Positions 1 through 7,482 of a stretch of DNA of 64,000 nucleotides are shown here, piece after piece; the stretch's first letter is position 1, and every line of letters begins with the position of its first letter. The position numbers were made by a program, and so were the translations under genes. Below the pieces are notes generated by a model that was not told the DNA's origin, ran no database searches, and saw only the letters and a program-made list of their open reading frames with translations. The stretch comes from Ruegeria sp. R14_0 (GTDB lineage Bacteria > Pseudomonadota > Alphaproteobacteria > Rhodobacterales > Rhodobacteraceae), in assembly GCF_017743975.1 (NCBI RefSeq), contig NZ_JAGHRC010000002.1, positions 124,001-188,000 on the forward strand, read 5' to 3'.

Positions 1-235
1 CCGCTGATTTGTCCAGCACACGCCCCCATTCTGCCAGCAAAGCTTTGCGCTTGCCCGCATCTTCCAGCGCGGGGCGCAGAACGTGCATGTCGTAGATCGG
101 TACGTTCTTTTCGATCGAGGCCGCGTGCGGCACGGCCTCGGCCAAAAGGTTCTGCGAGGTCAACACCTTGAATTCATCCAGATCACAGGATTCCCGGTCA
201 AAATATCCGACAAAACCTAGTTCCTGATTTACCAT
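1..235 (-). CDS. Partial gene downstream of iolE, possibly phytanoyl-CoA dioxygenase-like
   Basis: The first 78 residues of a minus-strand gene are present and the rest lies beyond the left edge. The ATG at 235 is preceded by an A/G-rich stretch that includes GGAG. The visible part contains VPIYDMH and WGRVLDKS, which resemble the N-terminal part of phytanoyl-CoA dioxygenase (PhyH) family proteins, Fe(II)/2-oxoglutarate enzymes. The iron-binding residues lie outside the window, so this is only a suggestion. It is the last visible gene of the inositol operon, 48 bp after iolE, and the gap holds a small CCCC/GGGG hairpin. That it is a real gene is well supported by codon use and operon position; the function is not. 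Confidence 0.7.
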   Translation of the reverse strand, partial: MVNQELGFVGYFDRESCDLDEFKVLTSQNLLAEAVPHAASIEKNVPIYDMHVLRPALEDAGKRKALLAEWGRVLDKSA

Positions 236-283
236 GAGATATCTCCTTTTTCATGGCTTCGGTGTTTCCCCCGCAGGGGTTGG

Positions 284-1183
284 TTAAGCCTGTACCTCCA
301 GTCCTGCTTGCCCACAGACATCGAGAATGTGCGCGTAGCCTTTCTTGGAGTATTCGTAGGGCGGTGCCTTGGCCGGGTCCTGTTCGGCCTCAACAACAAT
401 CCAGCCGTCGTAGTCCATCGACTTGAGCGCATTCGCCACGGCCTGAAAGTCGATGCAGCCATCGCCTGGCACGGTAAAGGCTCCGGCGACGACTGCGTCC
501 AGGAAACTGCGATTATGCTCTTTGACGTCCTGCACAACAGACGGGCGGATGTCCTTGAAATGCACATGATGCACGCGATCACCCCAACGGTTCAGGGTCG
601 CCATGACATTGCCGCCGCCAAAAAGCAGGTGGCCGGTGTCAAAGCACAGCTTCACCTCGGGGCCCGAGCCTTCCATCAACCAGTTCACGTCATCTTCGGT
701 TTCGATGATGGTGCCCATGTGATGGTGGTAAGCCATCGGCATGCCCTGATCGCCCATCCATTTGGCCAGTTCGGTGATCTTGGCGGCATAGGCCAGGACC
801 TCGTCTTTGGTCAGTTTGGGGCGGTTGTTGACCGGAGTTCCAGCCTGACCTTGGACGGTGTTTGAGCATTCCGCATAAACGATGCAAGGGCTGTTCAGCG
901 CCACGAACTGTTCGACCTGTTCGCGCACGGCTTCGCGTTCCGCTGCGAAGTCATTGACCAGCGATGCGCCCGAGCACCAGCCACCGCACAGCGCGATGTC
1001 GTTGCCGTCCAGATAGGCGCGCAGTCCCTCAGTATCACTGGGCATACGCTGTCCGCGTTCGACGCCGGTATAGCCGATCTCGCGCGCCTCTTTCAGCGCC
1101 TGCTCCATCGTGTACGCCGCCGTCAGGTCCGGCAGGTCATCATTCTGCCAGGCGATCGGAGAGATCCCGATTTTCACGCTCAT
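284..1183 (-). CDS. iolE: Myo-inosose-2 dehydratase IolE
   Basis: This cytosolic enzyme dehydrates 2-keto-myo-inositol (scyllo-inosose) to the trihydroxycyclohexane-dione that IolD uses. The 299-residue length is normal for IolE. It has the sugar-phosphate isomerase-like TIM-barrel pattern: ISPIAW at about residue 7, YHHHMG at 152, DTGH at 182, HVHFKD at 206 and EAEQDP near 265. These carry the His, Asp and Glu residues expected to bind the divalent metal. The ATG overlaps the iolD stop by 4 bp (ATGA), which points to translational coupling. The family call is firm because iolD and iolG are in the same operon. Confidence 0.95.
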   Translation of the reverse strand: MSVKIGISPIAWQNDDLPDLTAAYTMEQALKEAREIGYTGVERGQRMPSDTEGLRAYLDGNDIALCGGWCSGASLVNDFAAEREAVREQVEQFVALNSPCIVYAECSNTVQGQAGTPVNNRPKLTKDEVLAYAAKITELAKWMGDQGMPMAYHHHMGTIIETEDDVNWLMEGSGPEVKLCFDTGHLLFGGGNVMATLNRWGDRVHHVHFKDIRPSVVQDVKEHNRSFLDAVVAGAFTVPGDGCIDFQAVANALKSMDYDGWIVVEAEQDPAKAPPYEYSKKGYAHILDVCGQAGLEVQA

Positions 1184-3012
1184 TTCGTGTTTCTTTCCTT
1201 AATCGCCAGTTCGTATGCTGCGCGTTTTTCGTTCACTTCGGGGCGGATGCTGACTTCGGGCACAGCAACTTCCCACCACGTGCCGCCGTATTCGGTCGAC
1301 GGGTAGGGATCGGTGTCGATGACCACCACATAAGGCCCTTTGATTTCGCCGCGTTTAGCCAGAGCGTCTTCCAGTTCGGCAATCGAGCTGACCTTGACCG
1401 AAGTCGCCCCCATCGCCGCAGCGTGGGCGGCAAAATCGATGGCCGATGGGTTTTCGTGCACCGCATGGTCCAGCAGGTTGTTAAACTCGGCCCCACCGGT
1501 GCCCATCTGAAGACGGTTGATACAGCCAAAACCGCGGTTGTCAGTGATGACTACGGTAAACGAGACACCCATCATCGCCGCCGTCGCCATTTCCGAGTTG
1601 GCCATCATATAGGTGCCGTCACCGGTAAAGCAGATCACATCGCGATCCGGCTGAGCCATCTTGATGCCCATCGCACCAGCGATCTCATAGCCCATGCAGC
1701 TAAAGCCGTACTCCATGTGATAGGCACCGGGGCGCGGCGCTTTCCACAGCTTGTGCAGCTCTCCGGGCATGGTTCCGGCCGCGCACATAACGACCGTATC
1801 GTCATTTGACGCCCGTTGAACCGCGCCGACCACCTGCATGTCGGTTGGCAGCGCATTGCCGTCATCGGGTGCATCCGTCAGCTTGTCGACCTTGCCATAC
1901 CAGTCGGCCTTCAGCGTATCCGCCACAGGATCGGCCCGGTATCCTTGCAACGCTGCGCCTAGCTCTTCCAACCCGATCCGCGCGTCCGATTGCAATGGCA
2001 TTGCGCCGTGTTTTTCCGCGTCATAGGCAGCCGTATTCAAGCAGATCATCTCGCGTTCCGGGTTGGAAAACAGCCCCCATGACCCGGTGGTGAAATCCTG
2101 CAGGCGAGAGCCGACGGCCAGGACCAGATCTGCCTCGCCACAGACTGAATTAGCGGGTTCCCCACCAGTCACGCCTACGGGTCCAAGGTTCAGCGGGTGG
2201 TCCCATGCCAGCGCGGATTTGCCCGCCTGTGTCTCTGTGATCGGGATGTTGTGCGTTTCCACGAAGTTTTGCAGCGCATCCGTCGCGCCCGAATAGTGCA
2301 CTCCGCCCCCGGCCACGATGACCGGGCGCTTTGCCGCTTTGATGGCCGCGACGGCGCGGGCCAGTTCGCCTTCATCGGGGCGGATGCGACGCTGGTACCA
2401 AACGCGCGGCTCAAAGAAGCTTTCGGGGTAGTCATACGCCTCGGCCTGAACGTCCTGACAGAAGGCCAAAGTCGCCGGGCCACAGTCCGCCGGGTCGGTC
2501 ATTGTTCGGAACGCGCGTGGCAATGCGGTCAGCAGATGCTCGGGCCGCGAGATGCGGTCGAAATACCGGCTGACGGGCTTGAAGCAATCGTTGGCGCTGA
2601 CCGTTCCATCACCAAAGCTCTCAATCTGCTGCAAAACGGGATCGGGCCCACGTGTCGCGAAAACATCGCCGGGAATGATCAGAACCGGCAACCGGTTCAC
2701 ATGGGCCAGCGCGGCTGCCGTCACCATATTGGTTGCACCCGGCCCGATGGACGAGGTTACAGCCATGGCCCGCGTACGTCGCACTTGCTTGGCATAGGCG
2801 ATGGCACAATGCGCCATGGTCTGTTCATTGTGGCCGCGATAGGTCGGCAGGCTGTCCTTCACAGCGTGTAACGCCTCGCCCAACCCGGCCACATTGCCGT
2901 GACCAAATATCGCCCAGACACCTGCGATGAATGGCTCTCCGGCCTCATTCATCTGCGCGCCCAGATAGCGGACCAGAGCTTGCGCTGCGGTCAGTCTGAT
3001 AGTCTTGCCCAT
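1180..3012 (-). CDS. iolD: 3D-(3,5/4)-trihydroxycyclohexane-1,2-dione hydrolase IolD
   Basis: This thiamine-diphosphate enzyme opens the inositol ring by hydrolysing the dione to 5-deoxy-glucuronate. The protein has 610 residues, with the three-domain layout of the acetolactate synthase superfamily: an N-terminal pyrimidine-binding domain, a middle domain (VIVAGGGVHYSGA) and a C-terminal ThDP domain with GDGTYMMANSE and a downstream TDNRGFG. An upstream TTG would add five residues, but the AAAGGGA Shine-Dalgarno sequence lies between that TTG and the ATG at 3012, so 3012 is the start. It sits 84 bp after the transporter ATPase and overlaps iolE by 4 bp. Confidence 0.95.
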   Translation of the reverse strand: MGKTIRLTAAQALVRYLGAQMNEAGEPFIAGVWAIFGHGNVAGLGEALHAVKDSLPTYRGHNEQTMAHCAIAYAKQVRRTRAMAVTSSIGPGATNMVTAAALAHVNRLPVLIIPGDVFATRGPDPVLQQIESFGDGTVSANDCFKPVSRYFDRISRPEHLLTALPRAFRTMTDPADCGPATLAFCQDVQAEAYDYPESFFEPRVWYQRRIRPDEGELARAVAAIKAAKRPVIVAGGGVHYSGATDALQNFVETHNIPITETQAGKSALAWDHPLNLGPVGVTGGEPANSVCGEADLVLAVGSRLQDFTTGSWGLFSNPEREMICLNTAAYDAEKHGAMPLQSDARIGLEELGAALQGYRADPVADTLKADWYGKVDKLTDAPDDGNALPTDMQVVGAVQRASNDDTVVMCAAGTMPGELHKLWKAPRPGAYHMEYGFSCMGYEIAGAMGIKMAQPDRDVICFTGDGTYMMANSEMATAAMMGVSFTVVITDNRGFGCINRLQMGTGGAEFNNLLDHAVHENPSAIDFAAHAAAMGATSVKVSSIAELEDALAKRGEIKGPYVVVIDTDPYPSTEYGGTWWEVAVPEVSIRPEVNEKRAAYELAIKERNTK

Positions 3013-3096
3013 ATTGATCCCTTTCAACTTAAGGCCACACCGGCCAGTCGGTTGAATTCCAGTTTCTTTGATATGTCCGATCCGCGCGGGACCGCG

Positions 3097-3915
3097 TCAG
3101 ACCGTACCGCCCAAAGACCCTTCCAGCTCGGCCAGTTCCTGACCACCTGCCATCAGGTCCTGCAGCTCTTCGGGCGAGATTTCGCCGCGTTTTGCGGTGC
3201 CCAGCGTCTGGCCCCGGTTCAACACAGTGAAACGATCGCCAACAGCCAATGCGTGGCGTACGTTGTGGCTGATGAAAACCACGCCCACACCCTGACTGCG
3301 CACTTTGTCGATGGTCGCCAGAACGTTCGATGTCTGGCGTACACCCAGCGCCGAAGTCGGCTCGTCCAGGATCAGGATCTTAGCGCCAAAATGCACAGCC
3401 CGTGCAATCGCGACTGTCTGGCGTTCCCCGCCGGACAGAGTACCCACAGCCTGATCCGGCCCGCGCAGGTTGATGCCCATCTTGCGCATCTCTTCCATGG
3501 TGATTTCATCGGCCAGCTTCTTGTCGAAGAAATTGATCCCCGCAACCTTGCGCGTGGGTTCGTTGCCCATAAAGAAGTTCCGGCTGACGCTCATCAGTGG
3601 GATCATCGCCAGATGCTGGTGCACCGTCGCGATCCCGGCTTCGATGGCATCGCGTGGGTCCTCGAAATGCATCGGCTTGTCTTCGAAGATGATCTCACCC
3701 GAAGTCGGCTTATGCACCCCCGACATAGTCTTGATGAAGGTCGATTTACCCGCACCGTTGTCACCTAACAGACAGTGACACTCGCCCGGTTTCAGATCAA
3801 AGCTGACCCCTGCCAGAGCGATTACGGACCCAAAGTGCTTTTGGATGTCGATCATCTGGATGATCGGCTTCTGGTTCTGAGCATCGCCATGATGGAATTT
3901 GGTATCTTCGGTCAT
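3097..3915 (-). CDS. Sugar ABC transporter ATP-binding protein (inositol locus)
   Basis: This is a single-domain ATPase of 272 residues of the carbohydrate-uptake type 2 class. Visible motifs are Walker A GDNGAGKS at 51-58, the Q-loop VHQ at 98-100, signature LSGGERQ at 160-166, Walker B ILILDEP near 180 and the switch histidine at 217. Many CUT2 ATPases, such as RbsA or Caulobacter IatA, are duplicated proteins of about 500 residues. This one is a half-size protein as in the FrcBCA fructose system, so a homodimer is expected. One base separates it from the permease. The substrate is inferred to be myo-inositol or a related polyol from the operon alone. Confidence 0.9.
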   Translation of the reverse strand: MTEDTKFHHGDAQNQKPIIQMIDIQKHFGSVIALAGVSFDLKPGECHCLLGDNGAGKSTFIKTMSGVHKPTSGEIIFEDKPMHFEDPRDAIEAGIATVHQHLAMIPLMSVSRNFFMGNEPTRKVAGINFFDKKLADEITMEEMRKMGINLRGPDQAVGTLSGGERQTVAIARAVHFGAKILILDEPTSALGVRQTSNVLATIDKVRSQGVGVVFISHNVRHALAVGDRFTVLNRGQTLGTAKRGEISPEELQDLMAGGQELAELEGSLGGTV

Positions 3916-3916
3916 C

Positions 3917-5041
3917 TCAGCGTTCTCCTGTGATGATGCGACGAATGTAGGTGTTCAGGATCACCGCACCCAGAAGGATCACGCCCAGGAACACCCGGAA
4001 TAGCGAGCTTTCGACGCCCGCGAAGAACAGCCCTTGCTGCACCACGCCAAAGATCAGAGCCCCGAGCGCGGCCCCAAGAACCGAGCCATAGCCACCGGTC
4101 AGCAGCGCGCCGCCGATAACCACGGCAATGATCGCTTCGAACTCTTTGAGCAACCCGCGGTCGGCACCGGCCGAGCCAAACTCCATCACCTGACAGGTGG
4201 CGAAAACTGTTGCACAGAAGGCGGTGAACATGAACATCAGGATCTTCACCCGGTTCACCGGAACACCCGAGTTCCGCGCGGCTTCGGCGTCTCCGCCCGA
4301 AGCAAAGATCCAATTGCCGAACTTGGTCTTGGTCAGCAAAACATGGCCAAAGATGATGATCGCCAGTGCCCAGATCAGCAGCATCGGAATCCCGTCGACC
4401 ACGGGCTGACCCTGGCGTGTGCCGCGTTCAAATGTTTCGATCAGGCCGTTGTCACCGAGCCAGACGAAAAAACCTTGCCCGACCTTACCGCCGAATACCG
4501 ACGCCAGCCAATCGCCTTCAGCCACATCGCGGATGCCACCGATGATGGTTTTCCGCTCGATCGTCTGGGGCAAATAGATGGTGAAGCCGCGCAGAATGAA
4601 CAGGAAGGCCAACGTCACGATAAAGCTGGGCAAGCCGGTACGGACAACGATGTATCCGTTGACCGCCCCGATCGAGACGCACAGCGCAAAGGTGACAATG
4701 ATGGCCATCCAGACCGGCCAGCTGAGTGTGACCGAGAAGATCGCGATCATCATTCCGGCAAAGCCGATCATCGAACCAACGGACAAATCGAACTCGCCCG
4801 CGATCATCAGCAAGCATGCACCTACGGCGATGATCATGAACTGCGCGGAAACCACGGACCAGTTCATTACGCCCTGCGCGGTGAACATGCCGCTGTCAAA
4901 GGCAAACAAAAGGAAAAATGTGAACACCGCCACCGTGCCGACCATGCCACCCAGTTCGGGGCGTATCAGGGCCCGGCGCAGGGGTGAGATCTCTTTGATC
5001 CGCTCGTCGCCGCCACTCGCGGTTTGCGCTGACTCAGCCAT
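3917..5041 (-). CDS. Sugar ABC transporter permease (inositol locus)
   Basis: This 374-residue inner-membrane permease belongs to the RbsC/FrcC branch (BPD_transp_2). Hydrophobic segments run from about residue 35 to the end, with the family's conserved GEFDLSVGSMIGFAGM region near residue 105 and FIVTLAFLFILRG near 170. A soluble-looking insert of about 60 residues (roughly 185-245) lies in the middle, as in FrcC-like proteins. It follows the binding-protein gene across an 81-bp gap with a strong hairpin, and abuts the ATPase gene. It should form the channel for the sugar delivered by the periplasmic protein. Substrate is inferred from context. Confidence 0.92.
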   Translation of the reverse strand: MAESAQTASGGDERIKEISPLRRALIRPELGGMVGTVAVFTFFLLFAFDSGMFTAQGVMNWSVVSAQFMIIAVGACLLMIAGEFDLSVGSMIGFAGMMIAIFSVTLSWPVWMAIIVTFALCVSIGAVNGYIVVRTGLPSFIVTLAFLFILRGFTIYLPQTIERKTIIGGIRDVAEGDWLASVFGGKVGQGFFVWLGDNGLIETFERGTRQGQPVVDGIPMLLIWALAIIIFGHVLLTKTKFGNWIFASGGDAEAARNSGVPVNRVKILMFMFTAFCATVFATCQVMEFGSAGADRGLLKEFEAIIAVVIGGALLTGGYGSVLGAALGALIFGVVQQGLFFAGVESSLFRVFLGVILLGAVILNTYIRRIITGER

Positions 5042-5083
5042 TGTTGCCTCCTTCGCGCGTCGTTCTGAATGCTTGAATAAGGG

Positions 5084-5112
5084 GGTGCGGACGCATATCC
5101 GGCGTCCGCACC
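5084..5112 (-). other. Intercistronic hairpin after the binding-protein gene
   Basis: An 11-bp perfect inverted repeat (GGTGCGGACGC and its complement) surrounds a 7-nt loop, 10 bp downstream of the binding-protein stop and before the permease. There is no T-run on the minus strand, so it is not a simple intrinsic terminator. Such structures often protect the upstream message or slow polymerase, giving much more binding protein than membrane components. Confidence 0.7.
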
Positions 5113-5122
5113 GTTATGAAGA

Positions 5123-6064
5123 TCAGCGGTATTCGCCCGCGAATTCTTCGATCTTTTCCAACCCGTCCGCGGTCACGAAACCGGGGCCCGAGTTGATGTT
5201 GTTGCCCGGCAGAACGCCATAGCGGTGGTAGTTGGCCATCACGACAACCGGCAGGTAGGCCTGCAGGAAGGGCTGCTGGTCAATACCCCACTGGATCACA
5301 CCGCTTTTGATGCCTTTGACGATCTCGCCACCCAGGTCAAAGGTGCCAAAGTAGATGTCACCGGCCATGCCGTTTTCTTCCAGCGCCAAAATGGTCGGGT
5401 CAGCCGAGGTCGGGCCAAGCGTCAGAACGGCCTCAGTCTCAGGGTTGGCCGACAGATAAGCCAGAACGCGGTTCTTGATTTCGGCGGGGTCCTGACCTGC
5501 GTCGATCATCTGCTCGCCCAGTTCGATACCTAGACCGTCAGCAAAGCCCTGGCAACGCTCCTGGCTGGACGGCTGCACGATGTAGTGGTTCACGCACAGG
5601 AAGGAACCGATGCCATCGTCCTTGGCACGCTGGCCTGCAGCGAAACCGGCGTCATATTCCGGCTGCCCCACATACATGAGCGCGCCAACTTCACGCGCCT
5701 TTTCCGGCGTGCCGGTGTTCATGATGATGACGTCGATGCCAGAGTCCACGGCCGCTTTGATCGGGCCTTCAAGAATGTCCGGGTCTGCCAGAGTGGTGAT
5801 GATGCCGTTGGGACCGGACGCCGCGGCCTGATCGATGATCCGTGCCATGTCGGCAAGGTCGCCGGTCGGCGGATTGCGGTATTCGACCTCGACGCCCATC
5901 TGATCGCCCGCCAAGGCGATGCCGTTCTTGATGGTATTCCACCAGCTGTCACTGTCCGGGGCGTGGCTGATCAGAATATACTTCTCGCCTTCCGCTGCCG
6001 CGCCAGTGGCACCGGCGAACGCGACGGCGCTGGCCATCAGAACCCCTTTTACGAATGTTTTCAT
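5123..6064 (-). CDS. Periplasmic sugar-binding protein of the inositol ABC transporter
   Basis: This is a substrate-binding protein of the periplasmic binding protein 4 (RbsB-like) family, 313 residues, with a signal peptide of about 24 residues ending in GAAAEG. ISHAPDSDSWWNTIKNG near residue 31 is the usual ligand-contact region of this family. The longest frame starts at an ATG one base after the GGGAGGA ribosome-binding site. The second ATG, at 6064, has a 7-nt spacing and begins the signal peptide, so it is preferred. It is the first transporter gene after iolG, with a LacI-type site and hairpins in the 124-bp gap. Inositol as the ligand is an inference. Confidence 0.9.
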   Translation of the reverse strand: MKTFVKGVLMASAVAFAGATGAAAEGEKYILISHAPDSDSWWNTIKNGIALAGDQMGVEVEYRNPPTGDLADMARIIDQAAASGPNGIITTLADPDILEGPIKAAVDSGIDVIIMNTGTPEKAREVGALMYVGQPEYDAGFAAGQRAKDDGIGSFLCVNHYIVQPSSQERCQGFADGLGIELGEQMIDAGQDPAEIKNRVLAYLSANPETEAVLTLGPTSADPTILALEENGMAGDIYFGTFDLGGEIVKGIKSGVIQWGIDQQPFLQAYLPVVVMANYHRYGVLPGNNINSGPGFVTADGLEKIEEFAGEYR

Positions 6065-6103
6065 TTCCATTCCTCCCAATAGAACTGTCAATCGTTTTGT
6101 CTG

Positions 6104-6136
6104 GGCTTCAGCCCCAGTTATTCGGCCTTGGCCGAA
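6104..6136 (-). other. Two short hairpins between iolG and the binding-protein gene
   Basis: A GGGCT/AGCCC repeat near 6105-6116 is followed by the perfect TTCGGCC-TT-GGCCGAA repeat at 6121-6136. Neither is followed by a clear T-run. They probably sit in the leader of the binding-protein message or act as RNA stabilisers. Confidence 0.5.
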
Positions 6137-6188
6137 TCTCCTCCGCCCCCAAGTGAACCGGGGCTATGTTCAGTTTCAGGAAATCCGA

Positions 6189-7202
6189 TCATTTTGCAAC
6201 CGGTTTCAAAACTTCACCCATCATGACCGGCGTTCCCGAGCGCGCCGAACGGGTCGCAACCTCGGCCATCGCCAGTGCTGCAACGCCGTCTTCCAGAGTG
6301 ACTGGCATGCTTGACCCGGCCTGTACGGCATCAACAAATGCGCTCCACTCACTCCGGTAAGCAGTCATGTAACGTTCCAGGAAAAAGTAGGTCGGTTTAG
6401 CACCGACAACACCATCCGCCGTCGACTTCACCACCGAGTTCTCAAGGATGTTGTGCGCCTGAAGCAGCCCCTTGGACCCCAACAGCTCAACCCGCTGGTC
6501 ATAGCCATACACCGCGCGCCTGGAGTTCTTGATCACAGCGAGCCGACCATCCGCGTAAGTCATTGTAACAACAGCGGTATCGAAATCCCCTGCCTGGCTG
6601 ATCTCAGGGTCGACAACTGATGTTCCGACTGCTGAAATCACTGTGGGCAGCTGACCCATCAGATAGTTCGCCATGTCAAAATCGTGGATCATCATGTCCC
6701 GAAACAACCCGCCCGAAACTTTGACATAGCTGATGGGAGGGGGTGCCGGATCAAAGGAAGTGATCGACAACAATTCGGCTTTGCCAACCTCTCCAGCTTT
6801 GAACGCGGTTTTCAGTGCGGTGAAATTTGGATCGAACCGGCGGTTAAACCCGACCATGACTGGCTGACCAGTCTCCGATGCGTTTTTCTGGCAGGCGATG
6901 GCCCGATCAAGGTCCAGATCGACGGGTTTTTCGCAAAGCACGGCTTTACCGGCCCGAGTCGCCGCCTCGATCAGGTCGGAATGCGTGTCTGTGGGCGTAG
7001 CAATCAGCACCGCATCAATCGACGAGTCAGCGATGATGTCTTCGGAACTGCGTGTTTCGGCCTGATATTCGCCCGCCAGACTATCAGCCGCCTCGGGAAC
7101 AGCATCTGACACGGCGGCCAGTATGCTTTTGGGGTGCTCACTAATGGCTTGCGCATGTACGCGGCCAATCCGTCCGGCCCCTAACAATCCGATCTTGAGC
7201 AT
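6189..7202 (-). CDS. iolG: Inositol 2-dehydrogenase (Gfo/Idh/MocA family)
   Basis: This cytosolic NAD-dependent enzyme oxidises myo-inositol to 2-keto-myo-inositol, the first catabolic step. The Rossmann motif GLLGAGRIGRVHA starts near residue 5. The family's EKPVDLD lies at 91-97 with the catalytic lysine at 92, and MMIHDFDMANYL near 175 supplies the catalytic Asp/His pair. The 337-residue length is typical. The ATG at 7202 is chosen because the glycine motif follows it at once; the 40 extra residues of the longer frame run through the operator and are not family-like. It leads the operon and has the LacI-type palindrome 45 bp upstream. Other polyol dehydrogenases of this family are possible, but the neighbours favour IolG. 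Confidence 0.92.
   Translation of the reverse strand: MLKIGLLGAGRIGRVHAQAISEHPKSILAAVSDAVPEAADSLAGEYQAETRSSEDIIADSSIDAVLIATPTDTHSDLIEAATRAGKAVLCEKPVDLDLDRAIACQKNASETGQPVMVGFNRRFDPNFTALKTAFKAGEVGKAELLSITSFDPAPPPISYVKVSGGLFRDMMIHDFDMANYLMGQLPTVISAVGTSVVDPEISQAGDFDTAVVTMTYADGRLAVIKNSRRAVYGYDQRVELLGSKGLLQAHNILENSVVKSTADGVVGAKPTYFFLERYMTAYRSEWSAFVDAVQAGSSMPVTLEDGVAALAMAEVATRSARSGTPVMMGEVLKPVAK
6194..6209. promoter_or_regulatory. Second LacI-type operator (inositol operon)
   Basis: TTGCAACCGGTTTCAA differs at one base from the perfect palindrome in front of iolG and keeps the central CG typical of LacI-family operators. It overlaps the last codons of iolG and lies 130 bp before the binding-protein start. 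It may allow separate control of the transporter genes. Because it is also coding sequence, chance is possible. Confidence 0.5.
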
Positions 7203-7246
7203 GCGGCTTCTCCGAATCCAGTCTTCGCGGCGCAGCATGTTTCTCT

Positions 7247-7262
7247 TTGCAACCGGTTGCAA
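7247..7262. promoter_or_regulatory. LacI-type operator in front of iolG
   Basis: TTGCAACCGGTTGCAA is a perfect 16-bp palindrome with a central CG, the classic shape of a LacI-family site. It lies 45 bp upstream of the iolG ATG. No LacI-family gene is in the window, so the regulator would be encoded elsewhere. Binding of an inositol-responsive repressor is an inference. Confidence 0.75.
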
Positions 7263-7482
7263 GTTTTTTTTCACCAACTTCCAAAAGTTGCGAGGGATCG
7301 CCTTGTCATCAACAACTTGCAAACCGGCCGATTTGCTCGCGGTCAGCGATTGGCTTTGCCGTGTACGAGGAAATCAAAGCACCAAACACAGGCGAATTGC
7401 CCCGGCAAATCACTGTGTTTGCCGAGAAAGCCTTGGACCTTTTGGTCCCACTGTGGGTTATTTTCGCCCGCTGCGCGTCAGC

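Noticed and set aside
4034-4987. 317-codon open frame opposite the permease
   Set aside because: Its very high His/Asp/Gln content is what the complement of a hydrophobic membrane protein gives.
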